64,000 bases of DNA from assembly GCA_034440575.1 (NCBI GenBank), contig JAOTOL010001641.1:2940001-3004000 (forward strand), written 5' to 3'. The notes beneath the pieces were generated by a model that was not told the origin of the DNA, did no database searches, and saw only the letters and a program-made list of their open reading frames with translations. Origin of the DNA: Imbricaverruca yamaguchii. Its lineage: Eukaryota; Arthropoda; Thecostraca; Neoverrucidae. Shown here piece after piece: positions 12,388 through 25,619 of this stretch. The position numbers were made by a program, and so were the translations under genes. Each line of letters opens with the position of its first letter. Position 1 is the stretch's first letter.

Positions 12388-12466
12388 CACGCACCCACGC
12401 ACGCACGCACGCACACACGCTCGCACGCACGCACGCACGCACATACACACACACACGCGCGCTACA
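12388..12466. repeat. (CACG)n/(CACA)n microsatellite
   Basis: Alternating CACG and CACA tetranucleotides, imperfect, followed by a short TACATGTA-rich stretch. Confidence 0.9.
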
Positions 12467-12539
12467 TGTACACGTATGTACACATGCTTACACAACATGT
12501 ACATATGTAATCACGCTCCAGCTATTGCGAATTTGTATT

Positions 12540-13090
12540 CGGCTTACCATTGGCCCATTCCACGATAAATGGACAAGGGAAAGGGCCAAAATACAATATT
12601 TTATGCTATGATGGAAATAATTATGCGTGGTTATCTGATGCGCCGAATCTAGCTGTGCCATTTTTAAAAAAGCATGGTCCGGTCAACGGTCCAGAAGTTA
12701 TAGCCTCGGGAATGTTTTAGATGTCACGTAACAGGGACGTCTTTGAGGTCTTTAACTCAATGAAGAACAGTCTGAATTGTGCAAAAGCATATATCGGTGA
12801 ACTCACAATGACCCACTGCATCTTTTGGCCGTCACGAAATTTTCGTTCACGGGATATTTGAGATCGTAGCATCCTAATGTCACGTGACATATCATACCTT
12901 TCGGAACAGCCAGAATGCGATTTGAAAGTGCAGAAATAACTTTTAATAACTCATCTTTCGGAACAAAAAACAAAACAAACAAACAGTGTTTTTCTCCTAA
13001 ACCTCTACATATCCGTTCAAAATTAGGCATGCATGGTTGATTTTGCGCCAGCTTGTCGTGTCCTCCATAACTGTGTATTTAGAACGATAT
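12540..13090 (+). repeat. Dispersed repeat family R1, copy 1
   Basis: This interval aligns by eye with 62385-62880 in the same orientation. Shared blocks include GGCCCATTCCACGA, GGATGCGCCGAATC, CAGCTGTGC, ACGGTCCAG, CAGAATTGTGCAAAAG-type, GGTGAACT, GCATCTTTTGG, TTTCGGAACAG, TTTGAAAGTGCA and TTTGCGCC. Part of it recurs a third time at 63040-63330. No coding capacity is seen; it is a non-autonomous repeat of unknown class. Confidence 0.85.
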
Positions 13091-13885
13091 CTTACTGAAA
13101 TACAAGGCTTTCCATAACCTTTGATCTCGAATACTATGGTACGACACTAGGCTGGGGAGGGAGCTGTCTATCACCTACCTGATGCTGGCCAGTTGGTTAA
13201 CGCTCTGAACTGGCCAGCTCGCTCGGAAAGTCAGAGACAGAGCCATGCGTGGAGGCGGAGTCTCGGCAACCGTCCGCCAATGAGACGGCCGCAAATCGTG
13301 AACTCCACCCAGAACAGTCAACGTGGAATTCATCAAGTGGAATTATACCGAATCGAGAGCGCATAATTACATTCAGAAACAAGTGGGAAGGAGCCACTAA
13401 AGCTAATGGAAGAACTGCCCGATGAATTCTTGGTGCCGATTCATGATTTTATTTAGAGGAGGAACAATATCAGAAACTATTCCGCCAATTCGCATGACAA
13501 CAAACCAACATTTTATCTGGTAGGCGCAGGTGCGCGCCTCTACAGCCCCTTCAGGATCCTTTCTTCTATATATCGGCTTCGTTACCAACATGGGTTAATG
13601 CATACTGTTCAATGTATGTCATTACACAGCTGATATGACCGGACGTAAAGTAGAGAACGAGCAGAAAGAGAGAGAGAGAGAGAGAAGAGAGCCCGATGGT
13701 GAGAGAAAGGGGAAAGAGAAAGAGGGAGAGAGACAGAGACAGGGGGAGAGAGATAGTTTCCTTTTCCATGGAGAAAAGGAAGGATGTCCTTTTCTCATGT
13801 ACATCATTCTTTCATGTACATCTCATTCTCATGACATGTACAATGTATGTCAACGTTGCGTTTTAACATTGGTCGTGACAAATCA
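13090..13885. other. Gene-free sequence with a purine-rich patch
   Basis: An AG-rich imperfect (GA)n/(GGGA) patch lies at 13662-13755. No exon is recognised. Confidence 0.5.
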
Positions 13886-13889
13886 CGCA

Positions 13890-14500
13890 AGAAATTCGGC
13901 ACTCCAGGAAGCATCGGGACGACCAGGCCGGCCCTAGACCGAAGTGAAGAGCCCCTGGACCGACAAAAGGGACCAGAACTGGTACAGATAGCCCCAGATC
14001 GATAGAAGTGGTGCCCGAGTCCACGGAGAGTGATAAGGGCCAGACGTTGGGGCCCCGGGAAGAGCCAACAAGAAATATTATAAGCCGATGTAAGGGCCTG
14101 GGTCGCTGGAAGGGCCCCAAGCTGGAGGAGAGGACTACGATTAGCAAACGAGATGGCCCCTGAGCCGAAGGAGAGGGTACCTGAGCGAACGATGAAGAAC
14201 CCAAGTCGCCAGAGAGAAACCTGGGCCGTCGGAGAGGGCCACGAGCAAAAATGAAGGACCTCCGGGCCGACTGCGATATTTATACAGAAGAAAGGTCTCC
14301 TGGCTTGATGGAGGGTCCATACATTTGATAGAGGGGCCACCGACCTGACGGAAAAGGTCCCGGGCCACCAAAGAGGGCTCTGAGCAGACGGAGGGAACCC
14401 ACACCGTGAGAAAGGGCCACGAGCCGAGGATCCCTGGGCCAACGGAGGGATCCAAGCCACACAACAGACCCCCCCCCCCAACCTGATGAAGGAGGCACAA
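13890..14500. repeat. Degenerate ~20-bp GC-rich tandem repeat
   Basis: Variants of GGGCC-TGAGCCGACGGAGAGG recur about every 20 bases. The 276-codon minus-strand frame (13804-14634) is a low-complexity Gly/Pro/Leu/Ser reading of this array, with no recognised domain. The repeat explains its openness, so I do not call it a gene. Confidence 0.65.
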
Positions 14501-14664
14501 GCTATTGAAAAAGGTTTCCCCGTCTGACAGTCTATGATATACAGTCTCGCAACACGCAGAAACATTGCGGAACAGCATAACTGATAAACAACTGGCAGGT
14601 GTGTCTCATTTCCTGTTAAATGAGACTTTCTCATTTTGTCTCATGTTCAAGTTATTGCTAATGT

Positions 14665-14699
14665 GTGTGTGTGTGATTGTGGTTTTAGGGCGCATCGAT
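14665..14699 (-). mobile_element. Truncated copy of the micro hairpin element, with 15-bp duplication
   Basis: The 35-base insertion ends with GGTTTTAGGGCGCATCGAT, the tail and first hairpin arm of the short element described at 61386. It is flanked by perfect copies of AGTTATTGCTAATGT (14650-14664 and 14700-14714). The part missing would be the 5' end if the A-rich side is the 3' tail, as expected for incomplete reverse transcription. Confidence 0.75.
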
Positions 14700-14742
14700 A
14701 GTTATTGCTAATGTAGGTACTGTTCAGATGCACTTATGTTGT

Positions 14743-14786
14743 TTTATTTGCCTTTGAGGGGGAGTATCCCCTCAAAGGCAAATAAA
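14743..14786. repeat. Perfect hairpin, 19-bp arms
   Basis: TTTATTTGCCTTTGAGGGG (14743-14761) is the exact reverse complement of 14768-14786, with a 6-base loop. It is not followed by a T run and is probably a small inverted duplication. Confidence 0.9.
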
Positions 14787-14789
14787 GGA

Positions 14790-16955
14790 GGAAGTATCCC
14801 ATCAATGTTGGCTTTTCCCCTAAATAATGTTAACTTCTAGCATGGGACCCTATGGAGTGCATCCCCTCCTCCAATCCATTCGGGCCTGCCCATTACCTCT
14901 ATGTATTATTCCTCCCGCCCAATAATTTTCATAAATAAACGTCTCTGTTCGCATATACTGTACAGACGTAGATAAGCATGGTCGAAAGATTGAACACGCA
15001 TCATCATGAAACGGAGATCACTGTTAAAAATCGTGTGATGTTAATTAACATACCTTCATATTTGAATACACTTCTGTCAAAACTGTTTCACTTGACCAGG
15101 TCGGTTGGTATGACTATGCGACTGGTTTATCTCGTGTATCGTAGGGGTGGCGGCTCTGCCGTCAGTGGGGTTTCGGGGTTGGTGGCGGGTGTGGGTGCGA
15201 GGTGTTGTGGGGGTGTAAGTGTGCGGGATGTGAGTGGGGTGGGTGTGTGTGGGGTGGGTGTGTGTGGGGTGAGTGGGGTGTGTGTGAGTGAAATGTATCT
15301 TCTGACATTGCTAACCCCGACTGGAAATGATTGCACTACTTGAACTGCTGAACTTATTGAGGGCTTGACCTAACTCACTCCTTTGTTGATTGTGGCTATG
15401 TCAGTGGTGTATTGCGTTGTTTTTCGCCGCCAACTCCACCACACATTCCCAAACCCCAGCCGACGCGATGTTGGTTTGAGTTGCCGTCCCTAACACGAAT
15501 TTACATATGTGCGAGGTCAAAGTTTTGGGAACACCATATAGGTAAGAGAGAATCTTTAGTCAGATTATAATTAATGCGTTGCATTAGATAATTGATGATG
15601 ATTAATTTTTCATTCATTTCAAGGACATGTCCCATCTTGGGACTTTTTGGACGCTAGTACTAATACAATTGTGTGCAATGTACCGCACGAAATAGGTGCC
15701 TGTGTTGAGCCCCAAGCGGCTTCCGTTGATCCTTAAGGCTACCTACTCACATTCATTCTCCTCATTTACTTCACGTTTGCTCGCCCCATTCATGCTCTCC
15801 TTATCAATTAATGAATTGCTTGGTCCCCAAATATAGCTCCCGACCTCCCCCTCAGCGGTACACAAGCACATACACTGACAGACCATTGCTCTAATTTTGA
15901 TGGTACGTTGGCCGAACAAATAAGCCTTTCACTGCCAATCATGGCTGGCCTAGCCATTATTGGCAGCGTCCTCGCCTGGACAAAGTCTGAACTGCAACGA
16001 GGGGCTCATCGTACTGGCTCCGGGGGCTGATACAAGTGCTCTGATGTCTTTGACCGACATACCTAGCCTTATGTTCGATCGATGCCGCGCCGGGCCTTAT
16101 TCGTCGTACACTTGCGACCAGGTCTGACGTATCCCACGGGCGGACACGGATCCCTACCACGTTGGGCCCGTACCCGGTCGTCGTTAGACCCTAGCCGGCC
16201 CTACCATTTTTAGCCTCGGGGCTTATGGCATGCCAAACCGTCCATGTGTCCCTCGAACTGTCTGCACCAACCGTGCCCACGTGCAGAGTTCGGGGTGGAC
16301 AAATTACCGGGCAATGTTTTGCCTATACCCTATAGTCCGGCGCCAGACTTCCGGCGAACGCAATGTGGTGGCCTCTTTATCGGCCCCTCCCACATGCATA
16401 CCTTGTTCGCCCCCTCACCTGCACCCCTGGATCGCAGAGGCCAGCGTGATTTTGCAGTCAAAGATCCAGAACAGGTGAACCAACGCCCCTGAAGTGTCCG
16501 TTCATCGCACCCTCTCGAAATCAGGCATTATCCAAACGCACGTCGTATATATGGCAACAATAATATTCTAGACAATTTAACTGGCTTCAACAGTCACTAC
16601 CACCACCCGGAAACGTTCAGTCCATAGGAGGACGGCTCGCAGGTCGTCTGCCTTGCCTATAAATTTACTTCATCGTACAAATTGATATCATGCACATATC
16701 CAAGCATAATTGTGTGAATTATGCCACCTTGTCGAGAAGTACTCACGGTACTATCTCCGTCTACGGGTCGGCTGTTGATGACCCGGTCAGAGCGAACAGC
16801 GCGGCGCGCACCCCTCATCACCCGCGGCACGGCCGCCAGTTCAATTCTGGACGTAAAAATCCTCCCCTCCTCGCACCTGGTCGCTGAGGTATTTGCTAAG
16901 CGGGCACCGTTTCAAGAGGGTCGTAGTTCTCACGTCATCCATTGCTGCACTCTAT
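14790..16955. other. Gene-free sequence with a GT/GGGT-rich patch
   Basis: A G-rich strand of GTGTGGGGTGGG units lies at about 15165-15290. The remainder, including CpG-rich DNA at 15950-16500, has only short frames without recognisable motifs. Confidence 0.45.
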
Positions 16956-16958
16956 CTT

Positions 16959-19900
16959 ATTTTATCCGGCTCTGCTCTACCGCTCCTCCTGTCCGTCACT
17001 GCCGAAATGCTACCACCGGTCTTTGCTGATGCCACCAGAGAATTTCTATGCTTAATCTAATATATTTACCTTTACATACACCGCATCTCATTACGCACAC
17101 ACACACTGCTCATACTCTTCTCGCCATCTCTGACACCTTCGTCCACTTCCTCCCCATCCTGAACTTATCCTATTTGCCCCCCCCCCCATAAGAGAGGTCA
17201 CCCCCAGCAATGAATTTGGTGAGAAGGCAGAAGCTGCGGAAGAAAATTGCTTTTGCTATTGCTTGATAATATTGCTTGATGCCAGATTTTGGCGGGTTTG
17301 GGTGAAAAAAAATAATGCGAGACGACCGAAGAAACTGGTTTGCGTTGAACCTTGACCGGTAAAGTGGTAAAGTGAGACCTATGTAGTTCCTTCCAGCGTG
17401 ATTAGTACAGGCAGAAGCATTCGTGGTAATTGATTCAAACGATCATAAATCCGTCGCTGAATGCCGATGCCAATACATATACTCATCTTGCGAACTCGTT
17501 GAATACGAATAGGAATACGACGTTAACTTGACGTACGTCCTTAAGGCTGCCATGACTTCCCCCAATAGTCTTCAAGGTAACCAAAGATACCCAGAGTCAC
17601 ATTTGTTCAAGATATATCAATATATGAGCAAGGGAATGCAACCTAAGACGCATGCAGCCCTGCGATAATGCAAATTTGTTGCCCAGCAGAGCACAATCTT
17701 GCACCCAAGCAAAAACAGAAGATGGTCAGGGTTCAAGAATGTTATTGTAATGTGATTCAAGAATTGGCTGGAAGGAGAAATTTTTGACGTCTGCCGATTT
17801 ACCATTCCGACATTTTGTGACGACAGATAGGCTGTGAAGACCGTTGATTGGCTAGATCGGCTTTTAATATTTTTGGTGATTATCTTGCATGCATATTTTC
17901 ACTTTATAAATAACTATAATTTTAAGTATAATTTTGCGGCGATGATACTCAGGTAGCTGAGTATCATCTTCGAGTATCATCTTCTTCGCATCCCCCCAGC
18001 CACTTCGTGTGACACGAAACAAATTGAGTGGGACAAATCATCACTTTTCACAAATTTACGTGGACATGTTCCCCAGCCCTCAATGGTTACACCCATGCCC
18101 ACGACAAATATACGTGTGCTGGTAGCTCCGTCATAAAAACGCAGTGTCTCGCCTCAGCCTACAACGACCATCGGATGACAACATCTTGGATGCATAGTCT
18201 TTAAAAACAGCTACCTGAACATGAGGATTAAATTATTTTCGATAATGTAAATCACTATTTCTGGTGTGGCTCGTGCATTGGCCGATGGGTCTTCAGAATC
18301 ACGTTTACTGAAGGTCGCTAAGGGCGTTCGCGAAACTTTCTGAGAAGAGTATTACTGCGCACGCTGCAACTGCTGATGGTAACTACTATATTTGTTGGAT
18401 CTGTAGATGACGTGCGCAGTTGGTTTAAACGCAAAATTGCCAAAACTCGTGTGGTACGTATCACATGTGACCTCTGCGACATTTAATTCAACAAGAACGA
18501 TTTTTGTTTCAGACATATAATGCAGTTTTCTACACCATCACAAAACCATATTAAGTGCTTTTTACTTCTAAATTCAGTACAGGCATATCTACTCAATCGT
18601 AGACACAGTGAACGAGCATCCAGGTCATGACCAAGTCCCCTTATCCTATAGCGATCCAGTGTTTAAGAAAAGTGCACAATACGGTTTTGCGAAATCGAAG
18701 TACATATACTGAGAAGAATAAAGTTGAAAATTATACACAGGTAACGAAAATAAATTACTAGATCAATGAAACTATTCTAATTCCTATCACGCCCCAACTT
18801 CAAAATGATTTTGCTACGCCTGATATTTTATCCAAGGGATGATTATGGAACTGCGAGTGGTCCGGCCACCTGTTAGCTAGTGTACATGCTCTAATTCAGT
18901 TGTCAGCACCGAGTCTGCTGCACCGCTGATCCATTTTGACGAAAACGCGAACATGATCTTCTTCTATTGAGGATGACACGAAATACTGGTTCGAGAAGCT
19001 GCTCAAGGATTGTGAAGTTTGCTTAGTGACAATTACGGAGTATTTTTATATAAGAAAGAATGCAAACCGGGTTCAATGTCTATTTTTTGGCGGTGAACAC
19101 AAAATGTGGCATATAAGGTATTACTCACCCATCTTAGAAAGTGGAGAGCCATGACACCCGGTCTTCCATTCTTTCGCATATCCTTTCCATAATGCAAATT
19201 ATGCCTTTTTAAGGAACCCAGCATCCTCCCTCAGTATCGGGTAGCGTATTGCCCTGCGAGTATGTTTAATCATCACACCGTCACATCGAGCAGGTGCTAG
19301 AGTTTAGGTAGGGTTTTCACCTACTGCAGGAGGTTCAAAATTGTTTTACCTACTGAAGGTCGCTGCCTAAGAGTTGAGGCCTTGACATACTGCAAGGAGG
19401 TTTACATTTTTTCGGCACCAAAAGTTGTATATTTTTACCACCCGAACGGGCCGCCAAACTTCCAGCCAGCTCCCGGCCACCTTACCCGTTCCTTTCAAAT
19501 AATTGCCCCGAAAGCACACGCGAGTGGCGCTGGCGCCCAAGATCAAACGGGCGGTTCCGACAACAACAGGCAGCGAACGCGAGTAACGGCCTGGCACCTT
19601 CAGCTGGCAGAGAGGGGTCCAAACACCAGCTGGACCACCTCCGGCAGAAGGGTAATCGGCCCGTGAGGTCGGCGACCACGCGCAGGAGAACCTTCTAGAA
19701 CGCCATGAAGGCGCCGGGCGGCAAAGGCCAAACCCAATCAAAAGCGCGAGCTCACCGCGAAGCCCTGGTAGTAGGTACAGCAAAAAAAAAAACGAGGCAG
19801 GGCTATAGTAAATTGAAGAAGGCAGAACAGGACAGACGCACAGTGTCCTACAATTACTTCACCATTAACTGTGTGGATGAAGAAAGAAGTTGCTTGGGAA

Positions 19901-20626
19901 TAATGAAAGATTGGAAGAAAATAAAGGATCGCCACATAAGGATTAAAAAAGCGGAATGCCTTTCACTTCAGTCACATGCATTTTTCATTATTTAGCAGTC
20001 GTGTGTATAATGACTGCCCACACATGTGGCAAAATTGTAAAAACCTAAGACAAGGATGAAATAGCACAATTCCATTAACTGTGAATTTCCAGGCCACATG
20101 GTCAATTATTTTACACTGCAGACGCAAGAGGAGAGACGCAGAGGGGACTGGAAGACGCGCGGCGGTGGACGCCGGACCGACGCCTCAGGGGCGTCCAGCG
20201 GTGGCCAGATGGCTGGAGTTTTCGGACGGAGGAGATGAAGTGTTCAGCTGAAGCCACTCGACACTCACCATCGGGCATGTGAGTGTTACACTTCTGACAT
20301 GTCTTCCTCTTTCCCAAACCTTTCCGAACCAATCTAAATTTTCTTCCGCAGCTTCTGCCTTCTCACCAAATTCATTGCTGGGGGTGACCTCTCCTTTTGG
20401 GGGGGGGGGGCAAATAGGATAAGTTCAGGATGGGGAGGAAGTGGACGAAGGTGTCAGAGATGGCGAGAAGAGTATGAGCAGTGTGTGTGCGTAATGAGAT
20501 GCGGTGTATGTAAAGGTAAATATATTAGATTAAGCATAGAAATTCTCTGGTGGCATCAGCAAACACCGGTGGTAGCATTTCGGCAGTGACGGACAGGAGG
20601 AGCGGTAGAGCAGGGCCGGATAAAAT
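16959..20626. mobile_element. Element or duplication bounded by near-identical ~290-bp inverted repeats
   Basis: 16959-17256 and 20337-20626 are reverse complements at well over 95% identity, including a poly-C/poly-G run (about 17178-17188 and 20399-20410). They differ only by isolated changes and a 2-base change in a CA run. The 3.08 kb between them has no transposase-like frame. It contains a dispersed repeat (19841-20130) that also occurs at 58166. The arms could be long terminal inverted repeats of a non-autonomous transposon or a recent inverted duplication. I see no convincing target-site duplication outside the arms. Confidence 0.8.
19841..20130 (-). repeat. Dispersed repeat family R2, copy 1
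   Basis: The reverse complement aligns over ~290 bases with 58166-58456 at roughly 85-90% identity. Shared blocks include CAGTGTAAAATAATTGAC, TTTCATCCTTGTCTTAGG, GGCAGTCAT, CATTCCGC and CACACAG-TAATGGTGAAG. The match ends sharply at both sides, so this is a repeat unit. It is non-coding as far as I can see. Confidence 0.9.
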
Positions 20627-20629
20627 TTG

Positions 20630-22199
20630 CATTGTTTCCATCATCAACGGGTTGTTGTACCTTATTAGAGATGAGGTCAAACATTACAATTTACAACAGT
20701 GGTGTTCCTTGGACCGTTCACGGGATGGGGCGTTGATTCGAGTCTCCCCTCTTCTGCTTGCCACAATACGGCACGAAGCGAGCGTCAGTTTACGAGGGCA
20801 TAACACCGAAAAGTGATTCGAGCGGGGGCGGGTGTTTATTTAAAGATAGATACATGGCTTATATGGGAAAGTTGCTTATAATTGTCTGAAGTTTGCGCCT
20901 CTGAGTGGTCGGGGCTAGCTTTTTTTTGCATCCCCTAGCTCTTACTTAATGGATCGATCACGTTTGAGATGTACGAAGCCGAGGCCTCCGGAGCCGGTAT
21001 ATTTTTCCCTGAGCCGGAGCCGAAGCTGGAAGTGTTCGCTTCAAAAGTATTTGCTCTATGTAACATAACCTTTCAACATGCAGCATATACAGAAGCCAGG
21101 TATAACGAAATTTGTAACATTTAGGCTATAATACGAAGAACTCACGCGCGGAAAACATCCTGAGTTGCACCTTGGCGGGGTATGGATACGTTCCCACCAT
21201 TTTTTTTTGCTTGAATACTAGGCCCATAATATTGTGTGAAGGAGGCAAACCAATTATTTTCGGCCGGACAATGTTCAGCAGATGAGCGCCACTAGACATT
21301 CCTTGCTGCTAGGTCTTTCGAGTAAATTAGAACAAATAATTTGCACCATTTATTCGAAGTTTTGGTAAGGTAAACTCTCGATGTGCACATTTTTCAAACG
21401 AACTGCTCCTCGTTGGACACCTTGCACTGTTTTATCGCCTTCATCTGATAAGGGCGAGGTAAATGTCACTACCAAGCTGTTTTCTCATGAACCAAACGAA
21501 GCTCAGGTCATGTGAAGTCACCGAATTGAGGCGCTATTTCCTGGAGAATATTTGTACGTCTAACTGAAATCGTAGTTTTGTGTGCTTTTCTGAGGTTAAT
21601 GTTATCACATCGACATTCCATATTTTGAAATGTGATCATTTTACGTGGTATCATCGTCGCCCATGTCTGGTCGATTTGATTGGCTGATCCTGAATACCAC
21701 TTTCGACAAAATACCCCACTGAATTCACTGACAATTTTCCCCTGGGAGAGTTCAAGTCATTCGTAAGCTTTTACAAGTGATGATGCATCACGCTTCGTGT
21801 GACATGCAGGGTTTAACCCATTGGTGTCGGCACGCATTTTGGGTGGTAGTGGTGGGGGAAGTAGAGGCCAGGGTTTTATGTTGATTATTTCCATGCAAGG
21901 CCATGCCACGTGTCACAGTTTTATCTGCCTCTTTCTCTCCTTCAATTGGATTTTAAAGAAAAAAATCATCCCCACCTAGCCTGCGATGATCAGAACATGG
22001 GTGTCACTTTGTGAAGTTGATTCAGGGGTGTCGTTTGGTGTGTGTGTAGTGCAGGTTGTGATGCGGGTATTGTATTGTCTTGGTGTATCGGTTTGTTGCG
22101 CGTCTGCTCACACCTTTGACCCCAAATCTCTCTTTTAAACAAAATATTTGTGAGATAACACCAGGCTGTCCATAATAGCGACTACACCTGGAGGGCAAG

Positions 22200-22231
<32 letters not shown>

Positions 22232-22800
22232 ATGCAACGTGATTAGTTGATATGAGGATGATGTGTGAAACCAATGATTTGGAATCTAGTTCTGTTGAGT
22301 GCGAGCCGTACGGGTGCATCTAAAAAAATGTGTATAAGCAGGTCTTGCCTGACATGATGGTATGCTCGAGGCAGAAGTCGATGACGAGCTGAATGCAGTT
22401 AATCATGCTGAAGAACCCCATTGTGGTAAAAAGGAGCCCGTCCAAACTTTGAATATGTCATGGATAGATATACTGCATGTTGTTCAATGGTAGACAATTC
22501 AAATTATCGTTGGTTTTGGTATGTCTGATTGGATCTGGCTGTATTATTGGATAACTATTATTGGATTTATCATATATTATGGTATAATTGCATTATGTAT
22601 TTTGGATATTATTGCTATGGATATTAGCATGACGGATATTAATAGATTTGGCTGTATTAGTTTCAATATTGAAATTCGGACATCATTTCAGAACAATTCC
22701 ATCCGTTTCGTTGCTATACCTTCTTCAGGGGCAAAAGGTTTTGTATGACGTCGGGAACATGCCCAGTGTGGATGCCATATAAAACACTGAACTCATGGAC
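20630..22800. other. Gene-free sequence with an (ATAA)n microsatellite
   Basis: A run of AAAT/ATAA tetranucleotides lies at about 22198-22230. Nothing else is recognised; there are only short frames. Confidence 0.5.
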
Positions 22801-22804
22801 CACA

Positions 22805-22995
22805 ATCGTGGTATAATCAGCTGCGTCGCATATTACGGATATCACATATGGTAAAGTGGTCTAGCCTCAATATAACGTATTGTAACCAGCTGCGTCACTA
22901 TTACAGACGTCACATGTAAAGTGATCTGGCATCAATATAACGTAGTATAATCAGCCGCGTCACAGATTACAGACGTCACATGTTGTAAAGAGGCC
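22805..22995. repeat. ~62-bp tandem repeat, three copies
   Basis: The pattern TATAATCAGC(T/C)GCGTCAC...TTACAGACGTCACATG...TAAAGTG(A/G)TCTGGC...TCAATATAACG occurs three times with moderate divergence. Confidence 0.85.
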
Positions 22996-23044
22996 TGACC
23001 TAAGCATAAAGGCTTTGCATGGTTTACGAAAGGTGGTCACTATA

Positions 23045-23979
23045 GGTCTGTTCCGGGGACCTCATCCGGAATAGGTTGAGGGTCCATTTCCCTACCGCCC
23101 GTCCCGGCGCCTCATATGCCCTCCACATGGGAAGGTGGTTTCACTCTGCCATACGTGCTTTGAATATTTATGCAAATTATTTGGAGGGGCATGCGAAGGC
23201 AATAGATAAGTAAAAATGGATTGGAGGTTACACTCCACAGAGCCGAATGCTAGCAGTTAAAATTATTGGGGGAGGGAAAACCAACATTAATTGACACTTG
23301 CCCACTCAAAAATGTGTAAAGCAACACCACTGCTGAAACGGGTAGCCTGTCAAGTACACCGTACTACTCGAATGCCCTCCCTAAACGATATTTCGTCCCA
23401 AGGTGACCCCTCTGAGTAAAAGACGCTCATTCAGTCTGCTCCAGTGCAGGCCCCTTCCCTCGCTTTATGAATATTGTACTGAACGGGGACGTCGAGGGAC
23501 CACCGCAACAGCACCTTTCTGAAGAAGTCATTTCCCTCCAGACGAGTACCTGCCTACCCAGCATTTGAAAATGTATGGATCTCCACCCCTGCAATATATT
23601 ATTTTTGAGCTCCAGATGCAGCACAAGCCATCGTTATCCACTGTGCTTCAGCTTCCCGGTCGGAGTTTGACTCAGAAAACATAGCTTGCAGCGCGTTTTA
23701 TTCAACCTCCAATGGCTGCTGCACAGTGGGATTCATCGGGCTTTCACAACAGCAAGTAAGTATGTGAATAAATAAAAAAATATCGGCACTGCTACGCGCA
23801 AGATCGGAGCAATCGGCAGAGAATGCCACCTCTACGCATATGCGCCAAACCTTACTACAGCCATATCACCAACAGCTGATTAAAGGACAAAACTCTACCG
23901 GTCGTTCCGGCGCCTCGACCTGGAAGAACTATTCTGGCCGAAGCTCAACCTATTTCGGATGAGGTCGCCGGAACAGACC
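23045..23979. mobile_element. Non-autonomous TIR element 1 (ends GGTCTGTTCC)
   Basis: About 41 bases at 23045-23085 (GGTCTGTTCCGG, then GACCTCATCCG, ATAGGTTGAG) are inverted at 23939-23979. The element is about 935 bp. A candidate duplication CTAT lies outside both ends, which I consider weak. It has no transposase frame. Its outer ten bases match those of the element at 42149. Confidence 0.75.
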
Positions 23980-23984
23980 CTATG

Positions 23985-25615
23985 CAAAAAAGCAAGTACT
24001 TAATAAAACGTCATGATGGAATGCAAATGTCGGGGATTTGTCCCTATTTGGTGTTACGGAGATCACGCGTTGCAGAGCAATCTGATGTTTAATTTAGTTA
24101 TTTATGCTGGTACGTATGACAGAATATGATGGACATTGGAATCATTTTAAAGCACTTTAGTTGCATAGTACAATTGTGGGGGGCTGCTACCAAGGTACTT
24201 GATGGGGTCACAAAGCTCACAGATGATAACCGGACTTACCTGAACCGGAGGAGCTGTATGTATGGGCCATAAACGTGAATGTTATCTGAGCCATTCGGCG
24301 TGGGATTGGTGGAACGGGGATTTGTTGCTCGCTACCTTTCAGGACACGTTTACTGGCGGTGGATGCGGTGGCAACGAAACTTGCCGCTCAGCATAGATTG
24401 TGTACTTGTGCGTTTTGCATGGTGCATAGGGTATGCCGTTTTTGCATAGTGGATTGCCATTTTTCCCGTTGTACACGACCATGTGTGTAACCACGGATTA
24501 GAAATTGGGGGGACACACCCGGGACGCGGTAAATTTGAACAGGATAGAGGGACCTAGCCCCGCCTTATCTCCCCTCCTCCCCTGAAAACAAATCCTTGGA
24601 TTTCAGCCACTTCTTTTTCAAGGACATTTTCAGACACTTCGTTAAGTGTCTGAAAATGACACTTAACGAATTCAATGTTAAGTATATTCCAATTTTTTAT
24701 ATTTACCATGGTTACAAATGATATTATGGGGACTAAATATTCGACGAAAATTAGTAAGTTTCACTACTTATCGCTACCTATGAACGTCTAGTACCATGTC
24801 GTACGTCCTGGACCCGATTTCACGACTATCATAGGGCAATGCTGGAAGTATGTTACACATTGCTCTCTTGTCACAGGAAAAACAAAATATCGGACGATGG
24901 TTTTATGGGAGCAAATATGAACATGCAATTGCCTTTCCCATGCTTTCCTGTTTTAACGAGTCACATTTCGATGCAACAACAATCAGGAAGAATAAATGGT
25001 CTGGAACTGAAAGTATGCACCCCCACGTGGAAGATGGCATCCATCAGGCGACTAAGATGCGTCCCTCTGAAAAGGATCCAGTGTACCTGCTCGAAGTTCT
25101 CAGCCTGAGACGCGTCTATGAAATAAAAAGGCACCCCTTGGAAGGAAAGATACCCCTTGGCGAAGGGCCGAGTGCAACCCGCCCCTCGAATTTTGCAGCT
25201 AGAGGCGCCCCTTCAGGTGCTTTCACAGTGGCGCCGCTCCAAAGAAATGGCGCCCCTCCAGACAGGTGCCCACATGACAATTCCTGGGTTCTACACCTGA
25301 TTACAACCTTGTTCTCTCGCGGTTATGAACTCAGGCTAGTTATAAAATTGTGCACATTCACGTGTAGCTTCTCTTGCAGATTTGACAACTTCCGTTGAAC
25401 CATGAAGAGGAAAGCAGACAAACTGAAAAAAGTTCTATATTTTATATGCCCGGAACAGCAATGTGTCAGCGTAAATCAAAAGCCAATGATGACAGCACCG
25501 TCCGAGCACGTTATGCCGGATTTATTGGGGAGCCCTTAGTCATATAGGATCCGAATGCTTGCTATCACAAAGGCTGGAAACAAACATAGATCTGACCCTC
25601 CTATTCCTATTACAC
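23985..25615. other. Gene-free sequence; 182-codon frame not called
   Basis: A plus-strand frame (24850-25398) has no recognised motif, and its second half covers a GGCGCCCCT-rich degenerate stretch. I do not call it a gene. Confidence 0.4.
24625..24658. repeat. Perfect hairpin, 15-bp arms
   Basis: CATTTTCAGACACTT is inverted exactly around a 4-base loop (CGTT). A further copy of the word ACACTTAACGAA follows at once. Confidence 0.9.
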
Positions 25616-25619
25616 TCAA

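Noticed and set aside
11842..12510. 222-codon plus-strand frame
   Set aside because: No recognisable motif; it ends in a microsatellite and has uneven composition.
13804..14634. 276-codon minus-strand frame
   Set aside because: It spans a degenerate GC-rich ~20-bp tandem array, has low-complexity composition and no domain.
19367..19783. 138-codon minus-strand frame inside the inverted-repeat element
   Set aside because: I looked for transposase motifs and found none.
24850..25398. 182-codon plus-strand frame
   Set aside because: No motif; part is a repeated GGCGCCCCT-like stretch. It cannot be supported without transcript or homology evidence.
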